From positions 53,294 through 117,293 of the forward strand of contig CAIKZO010000073.1 of assembly GCA_903832005.1 (NCBI GenBank): a stretch of DNA of 64,000 nt, given 5' to 3'. The position numbers and the translations under genes are program-made. Shown in pieces: positions 50,505-59,267 of the stretch. The notes under the pieces were generated by a model. It did not search any database. It was not told the origin of the DNA and was given only the letters and a program-made list of their open reading frames with translations. Numbering within the stretch: position 1 is the first letter of the stretch; every line of letters starts with the position of its first letter. Origin of the DNA: Enhydrobacter aerosaccus (GTDB lineage Bacteria; Pseudomonadota; Alphaproteobacteria; Reyranellales; Reyranellaceae).

Positions 50505-50954
50505 TCACCAAACTCCGTTGATGACGGCGATGTTCATGCTCAATCCGACCTTGAACACGAGAATGCAGAGGAACGTCAGCACCACGATGTTGCCGAGGAC
50601 CTCCCACAGCTTGAACTCGTCACCACCCAGCGAGGCGATGAAGACCAGCGCGACAAGAGCCGGGAACATACCGGTCGTCTCGAGCAGGAGGCCGAAGGCG
50701 ATGATGCCGATGGTCACCATGGTGATCGGCTTCCACTTGGGCGCCTCCACCGTGTCTCCGCCGTTGTACAGCGCGAGCACGGCGATGATCAGGCCGAGCA
50801 CCAGCATGATGTACGACAGCATGTGCGGCACGTAGCCCGGTCCCATGCGGACCGTCGTGCCGACGGCGAGGTTTCGCCCGAAATACAATGCAGTCAATCC
50901 AAAGGCGATAAACATCACCCCGGACAAGAAGTCCTTGCTTAGGAATCGATTCAA
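50505..50954 (-). CDS. tctB: Tripartite tricarboxylate transporter, small membrane subunit
   Basis: A 149-residue membrane protein with four helices, typical of TctB. The FLSGVMFIAFGLTALYFGRNL first helix and VRMGPGYVPHMLS motif are diagnostic. It starts with TTG 50954 behind a good GGGGAGG site, and no ATG is closer. It is the first gene of the operon tctB-tctA-lyase-cupin-CoA-transferase. Confidence 0.9.
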   Translation of the reverse strand: MNRFLSKDFLSGVMFIAFGLTALYFGRNLAVGTTVRMGPGYVPHMLSYIMLVLGLIIAVLALYNGGDTVEAPKWKPITMVTIGIIAFGLLLETTGMFPALVALVFIASLGGDEFKLWEVLGNIVVLTFLCILVFKVGLSMNIAVINGVW

Positions 50955-51063
50955 CGATGCCTCCCCGACGCGTACTCGTTGTCTGTAGATCTTGGGCCCG
51001 GAACCCCCCGGACCAATCTAACCCTAGATAAACACATATTCAGTGCCTTGCAAAAGCGCCAAT

Positions 51064-51881
51064 TCAAAGCCGTAGCAGCAGGCGAAAGGCGATGGCGACG
51101 AGGCAAAGAGCGAACAGTCGCCGCAATAGCACGAGCGGCGCGCGCGCAGACCAGCGTGCCGCTACGGGCGCGACAAAGAGCGCGGGCAGAGAGAGGGCCG
51201 CCACGCAGAACCATGCGATTTCTCCGGTCGCATCTGCGGGTTTTCCGGCAATCCCCCAGCCCTGCAGGAGAAATATGATCGTGGCCGGCAGGGCGATGAC
51301 CAGGTTGAACAATGCCCCCGCGCCGATGCCGCGCCGGATCGGAAACGAGAAGAGAGACAGGGCCGGTGTGCTGAGCGTGCCGCCACCGACGCCGAGTGCG
51401 GCGGCCAGGCCGCCGACCAGAACGGGCGCAATTTGTGCGGCCGAGCCTGTGGGTAATCGTTGTGCGAACACGAGCCTGTCACCCAGCGCCATTTTCAGGC
51501 CGAGCAACGCAGCAATCACCGCAAAGAGACTTGTGATCACCTTCGCAGGTGCGAGAGGACCCAGGATCAGACCGACGGCTGCCCCGAACACGAGGGCCGG
51601 CAGCCACGTCTTTACCAGCGAGAGGTCGATCGTCCCGCCGCGCCAGTGCGCATGGCGGCGCTCAACGAGGCGATCAGGATATTGGCCTGCGCGGTTCCGA
51701 CCGCCATCGGCAGGACCATCGCATCGGCCACGCCCATGAATTCGAAGATTTCCACGAGCACGGGAACCGCGACGATCCCGCCGCCCACGCCCAGGAGGCC
51801 CGCCAACAATCCGATGACGACGCCTGCGGCCAAAAGACTGAACCAAGCGCCGGCTGGATAAGCGAATATCAGCTCCAGCAC
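51064..51881 (-). pseudogene. TauE/SafE family sulfite/anion exporter, apparent frameshift
   Basis: The gene is open in one frame from GTG 51881 to 51612 (89 residues, with the family repeat GVVIGLLAGLLGVGGGIVAV and VLPMAVGTAQANILIASLSAAMR) and continues in a second frame from about 51670 to 51064 (GGTIDLSLVKTWLPALVFGA, then GGLAAALGVGGGTLSTPAL). Together they make one normal TauE/SafE protein of about 270 residues with seven to eight helices. A single base missing or extra near 51640-51665, in a GC-rich stretch, explains the break. Either the gene is inactive or the assembly has an error here. Confidence 0.82.
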
Positions 51882-51959
51882 GCCCGAGACCCCAGTTCGA
51901 ATTCAGTTTCGCGCATTTGCGGCGACACCTTACCGCGAGCGAATGGAGAGAGCGCAATC

Positions 51960-53792
51960 ATGAAAGCGGAAAATTCCTCATCGGCCACAGTCTGGGCCTC
52001 CAGAATGGACAGTTCCGATGGGGAAATTGTGTCCCTCAGCCTTCCGCGCCTCTGCCTGCTGGCCCTCGTCGTGGGTGGCGTGACCGGCATCGGAGCCGTC
52101 ATCTTCCGCGCCCTCATCGGATTCATTCACAACCTTTTCTTCCTGGGCAAGTTCGCCACTCAATACGACGCGAACCTTTTCACACCACCCGGCCCCTGGG
52201 GGATGTGGGTGATCCTGGTGCCGGTCGTCGGTGGCATCATCGTCACTTTCCTGGTGACGACTTTCGCGCCCGAGGCGCGCGGCCATGGCGTGCCCGAGGT
52301 CATCGACGCGATCTTCTACAAGGGCGGGGTGATCCGGCCGATCGTGGCCATCGTGAAATCGCTCGCCTCGGCGGTATCCATCGGCAGCGGCGCGGCGGTG
52401 GGGCGTGAAGGCCCGATCATCCAGATCGGCTCGGCGCTCGGATCGACGCTCGGCCAGATCGTGCGCATGACGCCGGGCCAGCGCATCATCCTCGTGGCCG
52501 CCGGCGCGGGCGCCGGCATCGCCGCCACGTTCAACACGCCGATCGGCGGCGTGATGTTCACGATCGAGCTGATGATGCCCGAGATGAGCATCGCGAGCTT
52601 CCTGCCGGTCGCGCTGTCGACCGCGGCCGCGACCTTCATCGGGCGATTCTTCTTCGGCGTGGCGCCCGCCTTCATCGTGCCGCCCCTGGCGCCGCTGTCG
52701 AACGACCTGTCGTCGGCGCTGACGCTGGTGGTCTATGCCGGGTTGGGAGTCGTGGTCGGCGTGGCGGCAGCCGGTTTGATCCGCGGGCTGCACCTGTTCG
52801 AGGACATCTTCGAAAAGATCCGGAACCCGTACCTGCGCCACATCGTCGGCATGCTGCTGGTCGGTGTGCTCATCTACACGCTGCAGCAGAGCCTGGGTCA
52901 CTACTTCGTCGAAGGCGTGGGCTATGCGACCATCGAGGAGATCCTGTCCGGCGGAATGGCCGCGCCGGCACTGCTGGCGCTCTTGTTCCTGTGCAAGCTC
53001 TTCGCGACCTCGACCAGCCTCGGATCCGGTGCGTCGGGCGGCGTCTTCTCTCCGTCGCTGTTCCTGGGCGCAACCATCGGCGGCGCGTTCGCGGCGCTCC
53101 TGAATACGCTGCACTTTCCGATCCCGCTGAACGTGCCGGCATTCGCCATGGTCGGCATGGGCGCGATGGTCGGCAGCGGCACGGGGGCGGCGATGATGGC
53201 CGTCACCATGATCTTCGAGATGACGCGCAACTACGACATCGTCCTGCCGATGATCCTGGCCGTTGCGGTGAGCATCGGCATCCGCCGCCTGCTGTCGCGC
53301 GAGAACATCTACACCCTGAAGCTGGTGCGTCGCGGCCACGTCATTCCCAAGGCCCGGCACGCCAACATGTTCCTGGTGCGCCACGCCGGTGCGGTCATGG
53401 ACAAGGACGTCATCGTGGCAGACGCAGACTCGGGGTTCGACGAATTGCTCGCCCGGTCGGACAACAACGGCCGGCTGCGGCACGTCGTGGTGAGCGACGG
53501 CGGTCACATCGTCGGCGTCATGCGGGTCAATACGGCGCTGCGTGCGGCCGCCGTCGGCCTGCAGCCCAGCGTCGCGCTGCGCGACCTCGCCAGCCATGAC
53601 TTCACGATCGTGCGCGAGGACGAAGTGGTGTTCGACGTCATCCGGCGCATATGGCGGCGCAAGGCGATCATGGCATTGGTGACGCGCGGACGGGGCATTC
53701 CTCGCGCGAACGACGTGCTGGGTGTGATCACAAAGGAACACGTGGCGGACTCCGTCGCCAGCAGCATCGAGGTCTATCCCACCGGCAGCTGA
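51960..53792 (+). CDS. ClC-family chloride channel/transporter with CBS domains
   Basis: A 610-residue membrane protein. The ClC anion-selectivity motifs are seen as GHGVPEV, GSGAAVGREGP with the gating glutamate Glu150, and GSGASGGVFSPSLFLG. The position equal to the internal proton glutamate of E. coli ClcA reads Leu (FTIELMMPEM), which would favour channel rather than antiporter behaviour. The C-terminal 150 residues (from about 455) form a CBS pair that may bind nucleotides. ATG 51960 has GGAGAG in front. It is divergent from the TauE/SafE gene. Confidence 0.9.
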   Translation: MKAENSSSATVWASRMDSSDGEIVSLSLPRLCLLALVVGGVTGIGAVIFRALIGFIHNLFFLGKFATQYDANLFTPPGPWGMWVILVPVVGGIIVTFLVTTFAPEARGHGVPEVIDAIFYKGGVIRPIVAIVKSLASAVSIGSGAAVGREGPIIQIGSALGSTLGQIVRMTPGQRIILVAAGAGAGIAATFNTPIGGVMFTIELMMPEMSIASFLPVALSTAAATFIGRFFFGVAPAFIVPPLAPLSNDLSSALTLVVYAGLGVVVGVAAAGLIRGLHLFEDIFEKIRNPYLRHIVGMLLVGVLIYTLQQSLGHYFVEGVGYATIEEILSGGMAAPALLALLFLCKLFATSTSLGSGASGGVFSPSLFLGATIGGAFAALLNTLHFPIPLNVPAFAMVGMGAMVGSGTGAAMMAVTMIFEMTRNYDIVLPMILAVAVSIGIRRLLSRENIYTLKLVRRGHVIPKARHANMFLVRHAGAVMDKDVIVADADSGFDELLARSDNNGRLRHVVVSDGGHIVGVMRVNTALRAAAVGLQPSVALRDLASHDFTIVREDEVVFDVIRRIWRRKAIMALVTRGRGIPRANDVLGVITKEHVADSVASSIEVYPTGS

Positions 53793-53900
53793 TCGGGGCG
53801 GCGGTTGCGCGACCGGGGCCGGGCGAGCAAACTCGGCCAAGGTAAACGGTCGTTCAGGGGCTGCAGGGTGGCGAGAAAAGGCGAGGATTACATCGGCACG

Positions 53901-54947
53901 ATGGAGGTGCAGGCCAAGCATCGTTTCGACGAAGCATCGCTGGCGCGCTTTATGTCGGAGAAGGTGCCAGGCTTCGTGCCGCCGGTGACCGCCGAGCAAT
54001 TCAAGGGCGGCCAGTCCAACCCGACCTATCGCCTGACCGACGGCGCGGGCCGCCGTTACGTGATGCGGCGCAAGCCACCGGGCAAGCTGCTGCCGTCCGC
54101 GCATGCCGTCGACCGAGAGTTCAGGGTGATCTCGGCCCTCAACAAGACCGACGTGCCGACGCCCCGCGCCTATGCCCTGTGCGAGGACGAGAGCATCGCC
54201 GGCACCATGTTCTACGTCATGGAATATTGCGACGGCCGCGTGCTGTGGGACCCGCTGCTGCCCGAGGTGCCGAAGGACGGCCGGCTCGCGATCTACAAGG
54301 CGAAGTTCGACGTGCTGGCGCGCCTGCATGCCGTCGACTACGCCTCGCTGGGCCTTGCCGACTTCGGCCGGCCGGGTAGCTACGTCGCGCGTCAGATCTC
54401 GCGCTGGGGCAAGCAGTACAAGGCCTCGGAGACCGAGACGATCGAGGCGATGGACAAGTTACTCGACTGGCTGCCGGCGCATCTTCCGGCGAGCGACGAG
54501 ACGGTGCTGGTCCATGGCGACTACCGTCTCGACAACATGGTCTTCCACGCGAGTGAGCCGCGGGTGCTGGGCGTCATCGACTGGGAGATTTCCACCCTGG
54601 GCGATCCGCTCGCCGAACTCTCGTATCTCTGCATGTTGTGGCGCACGCCCAAGGATTGGGGCGGCCTGCAAGGACACGATCTTGTTGCGCTTGGCCTCCC
54701 CAGCGAGCAGGAGATGGTTGCCTATTACTGCGGCCTCGCCAAACGCGCGATCCCTGAACCGGCGCTTTGGGAGTTTTACATGGCCTACAATCTTTTTCGC
54801 GTGTCGTGCATTCGCCAGGGCGTCTACGCGCGCTCGCTCGATGGCACGGCGTCCAACGTGCGGGCAGCCGATTCGGGCAGGCTGGTCCGGCCCGCGGCGG
54901 AACTGGGCTGGCAACTGGTCGCGGGAATCGCGGAGGCGGGACGATGA
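53901..54947 (+). CDS. APH-family phosphotransferase (ACAD10/11-like kinase domain)
   Basis: A 348-residue protein with the aminoglycoside-phosphotransferase/choline-kinase fold. The N-terminal GGQSNPTYRLTDGAGRRYVMRRKP loop binds ATP, the catalytic loop is LVHGDYRLDNMVF at about residue 203, and the metal motif is GVIDWEISTLGDP. This subfamily is related to the kinase part of ACAD10/ACAD11, which phosphorylates 4-hydroxy acids or their CoA esters before oxidation. ATG 53901 is the likely start. A TetR gene overlaps its end, so the two are coupled. Confidence 0.88.
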   Translation: MEVQAKHRFDEASLARFMSEKVPGFVPPVTAEQFKGGQSNPTYRLTDGAGRRYVMRRKPPGKLLPSAHAVDREFRVISALNKTDVPTPRAYALCEDESIAGTMFYVMEYCDGRVLWDPLLPEVPKDGRLAIYKAKFDVLARLHAVDYASLGLADFGRPGSYVARQISRWGKQYKASETETIEAMDKLLDWLPAHLPASDETVLVHGDYRLDNMVFHASEPRVLGVIDWEISTLGDPLAELSYLCMLWRTPKDWGGLQGHDLVALGLPSEQEMVAYYCGLAKRAIPEPALWEFYMAYNLFRVSCIRQGVYARSLDGTASNVRAADSGRLVRPAAELGWQLVAGIAEAGR

Positions 54948-55603
54948 GCAAGCGCAAGGTGGCCACCAAGGCAGCGGTCGATCCGTCGCTCGTGGCCGAG
55001 CGCGATCCACGGCCATCGGTCGAGGCGATCCGCGTCGCGGCGTTCAAGCAGTTCGCCGAGCGCGGCTATCCCGTGGTGACGGTGCGCGACATCATGAAGG
55101 CCTGCGGCCTGACGCAGGGCGCGCTCTACAATCACTTCAAGTCCAAGGACGAGCTGCTTCACGACATCATCACCTCGACCCAGGCAGAGCTCGAGCGGAT
55201 CTGCCTGCAGGCGGTGGCCGAGGCCGGCACAGATCCGCGCGCGCAGCTCGCCGCCTTCGTGCGTGTCTACGTGATGCGCCATTGCCGTCTCCGGATCGAG
55301 GCGCTGGTCGCCAACCGCGAGATCGGCTGGCTCGACCAGGAGCGGGTGAGCGACATCCGCCGCAGCCGGCGCGCGATCCGCGACATCCTGGTTGGCATCA
55401 TGACGCGCGGGATCGAGGGCGATGTCTTCAATCCGCCACAGGTCGCGGGCAAGACCGATCTCAAGGCGATGGCGATGGCGCTGCTCGACCAGTGCACCCA
55501 CGTTTCGATGTGGTACATCCCCGGCCGCCGCCTCGACGAGGAGCAAATGGCAACGCTCTATGCCGAGATGGCGCTACGGTCGGTCGGAGCCGCAGGGAAT
55601 TAG
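54944..55603 (+). CDS. TetR/AcrR family transcriptional regulator
   Basis: A 219-residue regulator with an N-terminal helix-turn-helix (residues about 25-70): AFKQFAERGYPVVTVRDIMKACG followed by LTQGALYNHFKSKDELL. The C-terminal ligand-binding part is of the type linked to fatty-acid catabolism regulators (FadR/KstR-like). Its ATG overlaps the stop of the kinase gene (ATGA), suggesting control of the same operon, possibly by an acyl-CoA. No operator could be identified by eye. Confidence 0.9.
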   Translation: MSKRKVATKAAVDPSLVAERDPRPSVEAIRVAAFKQFAERGYPVVTVRDIMKACGLTQGALYNHFKSKDELLHDIITSTQAELERICLQAVAEAGTDPRAQLAAFVRVYVMRHCRLRIEALVANREIGWLDQERVSDIRRSRRAIRDILVGIMTRGIEGDVFNPPQVAGKTDLKAMAMALLDQCTHVSMWYIPGRRLDEEQMATLYAEMALRSVGAAGN

Positions 55604-55621
55604 GGCACGGGGAAATAAGGC

Positions 55622-56380
55622 ATGTTGCTGCGTCGCGTTTTCGTTGTTGCCTCCTTCTTCCTCGCCGTTGCGTGTACGCCTGACACGCCACCGCCGGTGA
55701 CGCGTGCCGCGGCTGTCGCGCCCGCCGCCGCAACTGTGCCCGCCCAAAACTGGCATGCCGTCCTGATCGCCGGCGATAGCGCGACGCCGGCGTTCGACAA
55801 CGGCGTCGAGGAGATGCGCGCCAAGCTGCAGCGGCGCGGCGTCGTCGATGTCACGACCTATTCGGCCGATCCCGAAAGCGTGCCGCGCGACCGCCTATCG
55901 AATTCAAGCAATATCGCGACGGCGTTGCGCGGCAGCGGCGGCAAGCAGGCCTGCTTTGCCTTCATGACCAGCCACGGCAATGAGGACGGATTCTATCTTC
56001 GTCCCGACCGGCGTCTGCTGACCCCGCCGACGCTCGACCGGTTGCTGGGCGAGGGATGTGGCGCAGTACCCACGGTCGTGATCGTCTCGGCCTGTCACAG
56101 CGGGACCTTCATCGACAACGGCGTGCGCAAGCCCAATCGCGTGATCCTGACCGCGGCGGCGACCAGCCGCACGAGCTTTGGCTGCGGTGCCGACGATGAG
56201 TACACCTATTATGACCGGTGCCTGCTGCAGCAGTTCGACGAGGCCACGACGTGGGGCGAACTCGCGTCATTGACGCGGACTTGCGTCGAAGGGTTCGAAC
56301 GCAAGATGGGCGTGCGGCCCTCGCAGCCGCAGCTCTTCGTCGGCGCCGAAGTCGCGAACCTCCGGCTGCCGGGTCGTTAG
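55622..56380 (+). CDS. C13 (legumain-like) family peptidase, lipoprotein
   Basis: A 252-residue cysteine peptidase of clan CD with a lipoprotein signal (lipobox LAVAC, Cys18), so it is probably attached to a membrane on the periplasmic side. The catalytic pair is visible as His118 in FMTSHGNEDG and Cys158 in VSACHSGTF, and the AAATSRTSFGCG segment is conserved in bacterial C13 proteins. Such enzymes cut after Asn or Asp in eukaryotes; bacterial roles are unclear. It ends convergent to ridA with a four-base overlap. Confidence 0.87.
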   Translation: MLLRRVFVVASFFLAVACTPDTPPPVTRAAAVAPAAATVPAQNWHAVLIAGDSATPAFDNGVEEMRAKLQRRGVVDVTTYSADPESVPRDRLSNSSNIATALRGSGGKQACFAFMTSHGNEDGFYLRPDRRLLTPPTLDRLLGEGCGAVPTVVIVSACHSGTFIDNGVRKPNRVILTAAATSRTSFGCGADDEYTYYDRCLLQQFDEATTWGELASLTRTCVEGFERKMGVRPSQPQLFVGAEVANLRLPGR

Positions 56381-56766
56381 CTGCCTATCACGGCAACGAC
56401 GTCGCAGGTGACGAGGTGCGTGGAGTCCGCGCCCAGCACCAACGTGTGACGGGCCGGCCGCGAGTCCTCGTCGGGAAACATCTTTGACCATTCGTCGTTC
56501 AGCGCGGCGCGGCCGGTCGACGGCTGCTTCATCCAGAAATTGATCTTGATGATGTCGTCGACGGTGCCACCGGCGGCTTCGACGAAGGCGCGGATGTGCT
56601 TGAAGATGTTGACGACCTGGCCCTCGAGATCGGGCGGGACGTTTCGCGTGCCGGGTTCAGCCCCGTTCATGATGCTCGACATGGCGATGTTGCCGATGCG
56701 GCTGCCGTTGGGGATCGGGTTCTGGTGCTTATAGCCCGGATAATTGATGCTCTTGCGCTTGGCCAT
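56377..56766 (-). CDS. RidA family protein
   Basis: A 129-residue member of the RidA/YjgF family, trimeric proteins that hydrolyse reactive enamine/imine intermediates. The VNIFKHIRAFVEAAGGTVDDIIKINFWM stretch is typical; the arginine that holds the substrate carboxylate is present in PARHTLVLGA. The ribosome site GGAGGAAACC lies before ATG 56766. It is divergent from the enoyl-CoA hydratase gene, with 52 bp between starts for both promoters. Confidence 0.88.
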   Translation of the reverse strand: MAKRKSINYPGYKHQNPIPNGSRIGNIAMSSIMNGAEPGTRNVPPDLEGQVVNIFKHIRAFVEAAGGTVDDIIKINFWMKQPSTGRAALNDEWSKMFPDEDSRPARHTLVLGADSTHLVTCDVVAVIGS

Positions 56767-56818
56767 GGTTTCCTCCGCTCGTTGTCGGATAGCATGCCTG
56801 AAATCCCAGGAGGAAACG

Positions 56819-57601
56819 ATGGCGTTGGTCGACTACGCGCGTGATGGACAGATCGTCACCATCACCTTGAACCGCCCCGAGAAACTGAACGCCTTCAGCG
56901 ACGAGCTGGTGGGCGCGTTGAGCGATGAACTGCACCGCTTCGACATGGACGAGGAAGCCCACGTCGCGATCCTGTGCGGCAACGGTCGCGCCTTCTCCAG
57001 CGGCGCCGACGTCCAGCAGCGTCAGCTGCGCACGCGTGAGGAATTCAAGCGTCTCGGCGGGCCGCAGGGGCGCGGCACACATTCGTCGGACCTGCTGACC
57101 AAGGCGGTGAACTGGAAGCCGGTGATCGCGGCACCGCACGGCTATGTGCTGGGCCTCTCGGTCGGCATCGTGCTCGAGTGCGACCTGATCGTGGCGGAAG
57201 AGGGCACGAAATTCCAGATCACGGAGACCGGCCGCGGCCTCGGCGCCAGCAAGTACTGGTCGCTGATGCATTTCCGCGGCGGCGGCGCCTTCACGATGGA
57301 GGCGGCGCTCACCGGCCGTTTCTTCACCGCCGACGAAGCCTTCAAGGCCAACCTGATCAATCGCGTGGCGCCCAAGGGGACGTACCTCGACGTGGCGCGC
57401 GGGCTGGCCGCGGAGGTGGCGAAGAACCCGCCGCTCAGCGTGCGCTCCACCGTGCGCCTGCGGCGCTGGTACATGGACCGCATGAGCCGCGAGGTCATGC
57501 ACATGGCGGCGCCCGAGCGCCTTTACCTCACCGAGGATTTCCAGGAAGCCGCGCGGGCCTTCACCGAGAAGCGCAAGCCCGGCAAGTTCAAAGGGCGTTA
57601 G
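56819..57601 (+). CDS. Enoyl-CoA hydratase/isomerase family protein
   Basis: A 260-residue crotonase-fold protein that acts on acyl-CoA thioesters. The oxyanion-hole stretches are AFSSGADVQQRQ and PHGYVLGLSVGIVLECDLIVA, and the C-terminal hexamer contact helix is present. Glu residues of the classical hydratase site are not both obvious, so isomerase, hydrolase or other crotonase activity is possible. AGGAGG is at ideal distance. Its stop overlaps the stop of the convergent acyl-CoA ligase by four bases. Confidence 0.88.
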   Translation: MALVDYARDGQIVTITLNRPEKLNAFSDELVGALSDELHRFDMDEEAHVAILCGNGRAFSSGADVQQRQLRTREEFKRLGGPQGRGTHSSDLLTKAVNWKPVIAAPHGYVLGLSVGIVLECDLIVAEEGTKFQITETGRGLGASKYWSLMHFRGGGAFTMEAALTGRFFTADEAFKANLINRVAPKGTYLDVARGLAAEVAKNPPLSVRSTVRLRRWYMDRMSREVMHMAAPERLYLTEDFQEAARAFTEKRKPGKFKGR

Positions 57602-59193
57602 AGTCTCGTCAGCGCCAGCTCGCGGAGCTTGTTGCGCTGGATCTTGAAGCCGTTGGGCGAGGGTGTCTTGGGGAAGTCGTCGATCGCGAGCACGCGGGCG
57701 GGCACCTTGTAGTTGGCGAGGCCCTGCCGGCAGTGCGCGATCACCGCGGCCTCGTCGAGCGCGGCGCCCGGCTTCAGGATCACGAAGGCCACGGCGCGCA
57801 CGCCGGAGGGGCTCGGCACCGCGATGGTCTGGCAGGCATCGATGCCCGGCACCCGCTGGATGTGCGTCTCGATCTCCAGCGGATTGACGAGGAAGCCCGA
57901 CAGGCGCAGCACGTCGCCCATACGGCTGAGGAAGGTGAAGCCGCCGCGTCCGTCGAGTTCAGCGAGGTCGCCAGTGCGGACATAGCCGTCGGCGGTCATC
58001 GCCTCGGCGGTGGCCTTGTCGTTACCGTAGTAGCCCACCATCAGCGACGGTCCCGCGCATTCGAGAGCGCCGGGCGTGCCGGGACCGAGCAGCTCGCCAG
58101 AGTCAGGATCGCGCACGCGGACATGGCCGAGCGGCGAGGTCGGCACGCCGCCGCCCAGCTTGCGTTGCGCGACGGGCGAGTCGACCAGCTGCAAGGAATA
58201 GAGCGCCTGCACCTCGCTCATGCCGAACAGGCCGCACAGGCGCAGGCCGCGCGCCACGGCGCGCTCGGGAAGATCGGCGAGGGCGGCGTTGAAGGCCGCG
58301 TAGCCCGCCCATTTGATCGAAGGAAACGGCTGCTCGCCCGGCACCTGCTCGAGCAAGCGGGCGTACATGTCGTCGCTGCCGAACATCGTGGTCGGGCGGT
58401 GCAACGCGATCAGGCGCGCGATCTCGTCGATCTCGTAGGACTCGACCAGCACGCTGGGCTTGCCCGCGGCCAGGGTCGCCATCGTCTGGTTGAAGCCGAA
58501 CACGCCACACAGCGGCAGGACCGCGAGCGACAGCGTATCGGGCGCGGTGAAGCCGAAAACGCGCGCCACCTGCTGGGCGTGGCTGGCGATCGCGCCCTGG
58601 CGATGCAGCACGAATTTCGGCGCGCTGGTCGTGCCGGACGTCGTGAAGATGTTGCAGGGCGCGTTGACCTTGGCGTGGTTCACGCCATGCCGTGGCCGCG
58701 ACCGCAGGCGCTCGAACGGCACCCGCCGCAGCGGCTCGATCGCGGGCGGCACGGCGGCCGGCTCGTCGCCCACGGTGACGATGGCGCTCAGTTTCTCCAG
58801 CGCGGCGGGATCGATCTCCGCCAGGATCGACAGGAAGTCGATCCGCCGAAAGCCGGGCGCGCAGGCCAGCACCTTGGCGCCCGAGCGGCCGACGATGTCG
58901 GCGACCTCGACGGCGCGATAGCGCGTGTTCACCGCGACGGCGATGGCGCCGAGACGGATACAGGCGAGATAAAGGATCGGATAGGCCGGCACATTCGGCA
59001 GCCACAGCGCCACGCGATCGCCGGGTCCCACGCCGAGATCGCTGAGGCCGCGCGCTGCTCGCTGCGAAATCTCGAGCAGCTCGGCGAAACTGATTGTCTG
59101 CTCGCCGTGCAGAAACGCGGGCGCCTCGGGCGTGTACTCGGCCCAATCGGCGAGAAGAGTCCAGACATCGGCGGCAGGATGCTCGAGCGGCAT
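57598..59193 (-). CDS. AMP-dependent acyl-CoA synthetase
   Basis: A 531-residue ANL-family ligase. The P-loop is IFTTSGTTSAPKFVLH, the substrate/adenylate motif GLFGMSEVQALYS, the hinge FLSRMGDVLRLSGFLVNP and the C-terminal catalytic lysine is in SPNGFKIQRNKLRE. The pattern fits the fatty-acid or aromatic-acid CoA ligase group. ATG 59193 is used; an earlier start would lie in the divergent binding-protein leader. The convergent enoyl-CoA hydratase suggests a joint acid-degradation role. Confidence 0.9.
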   Translation of the reverse strand: MPLEHPAADVWTLLADWAEYTPEAPAFLHGEQTISFAELLEISQRAARGLSDLGVGPGDRVALWLPNVPAYPILYLACIRLGAIAVAVNTRYRAVEVADIVGRSGAKVLACAPGFRRIDFLSILAEIDPAALEKLSAIVTVGDEPAAVPPAIEPLRRVPFERLRSRPRHGVNHAKVNAPCNIFTTSGTTSAPKFVLHRQGAIASHAQQVARVFGFTAPDTLSLAVLPLCGVFGFNQTMATLAAGKPSVLVESYEIDEIARLIALHRPTTMFGSDDMYARLLEQVPGEQPFPSIKWAGYAAFNAALADLPERAVARGLRLCGLFGMSEVQALYSLQLVDSPVAQRKLGGGVPTSPLGHVRVRDPDSGELLGPGTPGALECAGPSLMVGYYGNDKATAEAMTADGYVRTGDLAELDGRGGFTFLSRMGDVLRLSGFLVNPLEIETHIQRVPGIDACQTIAVPSPSGVRAVAFVILKPGAALDEAAVIAHCRQGLANYKVPARVLAIDDFPKTPSPNGFKIQRNKLRELALTRL

Positions 59194-59267
59194 GACGTCC
59201 CGACAGTAACGCAAGTGCGTTGACCCGGCACGCCACTTGCTCGACGTTGGGCGAAGAGGAAATGGGA

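Noticed and set aside
48840..50942. Long plus-strand open frame opposite tctA and the lyase gene
   Set aside because: Highly charged, repetitive translation without motifs; tctA and the lyase are clear on the other strand.
51978..54329. Long minus-strand open frame opposite the ClC gene
   Set aside because: Antisense shadow of the ClC channel and kinase genes.
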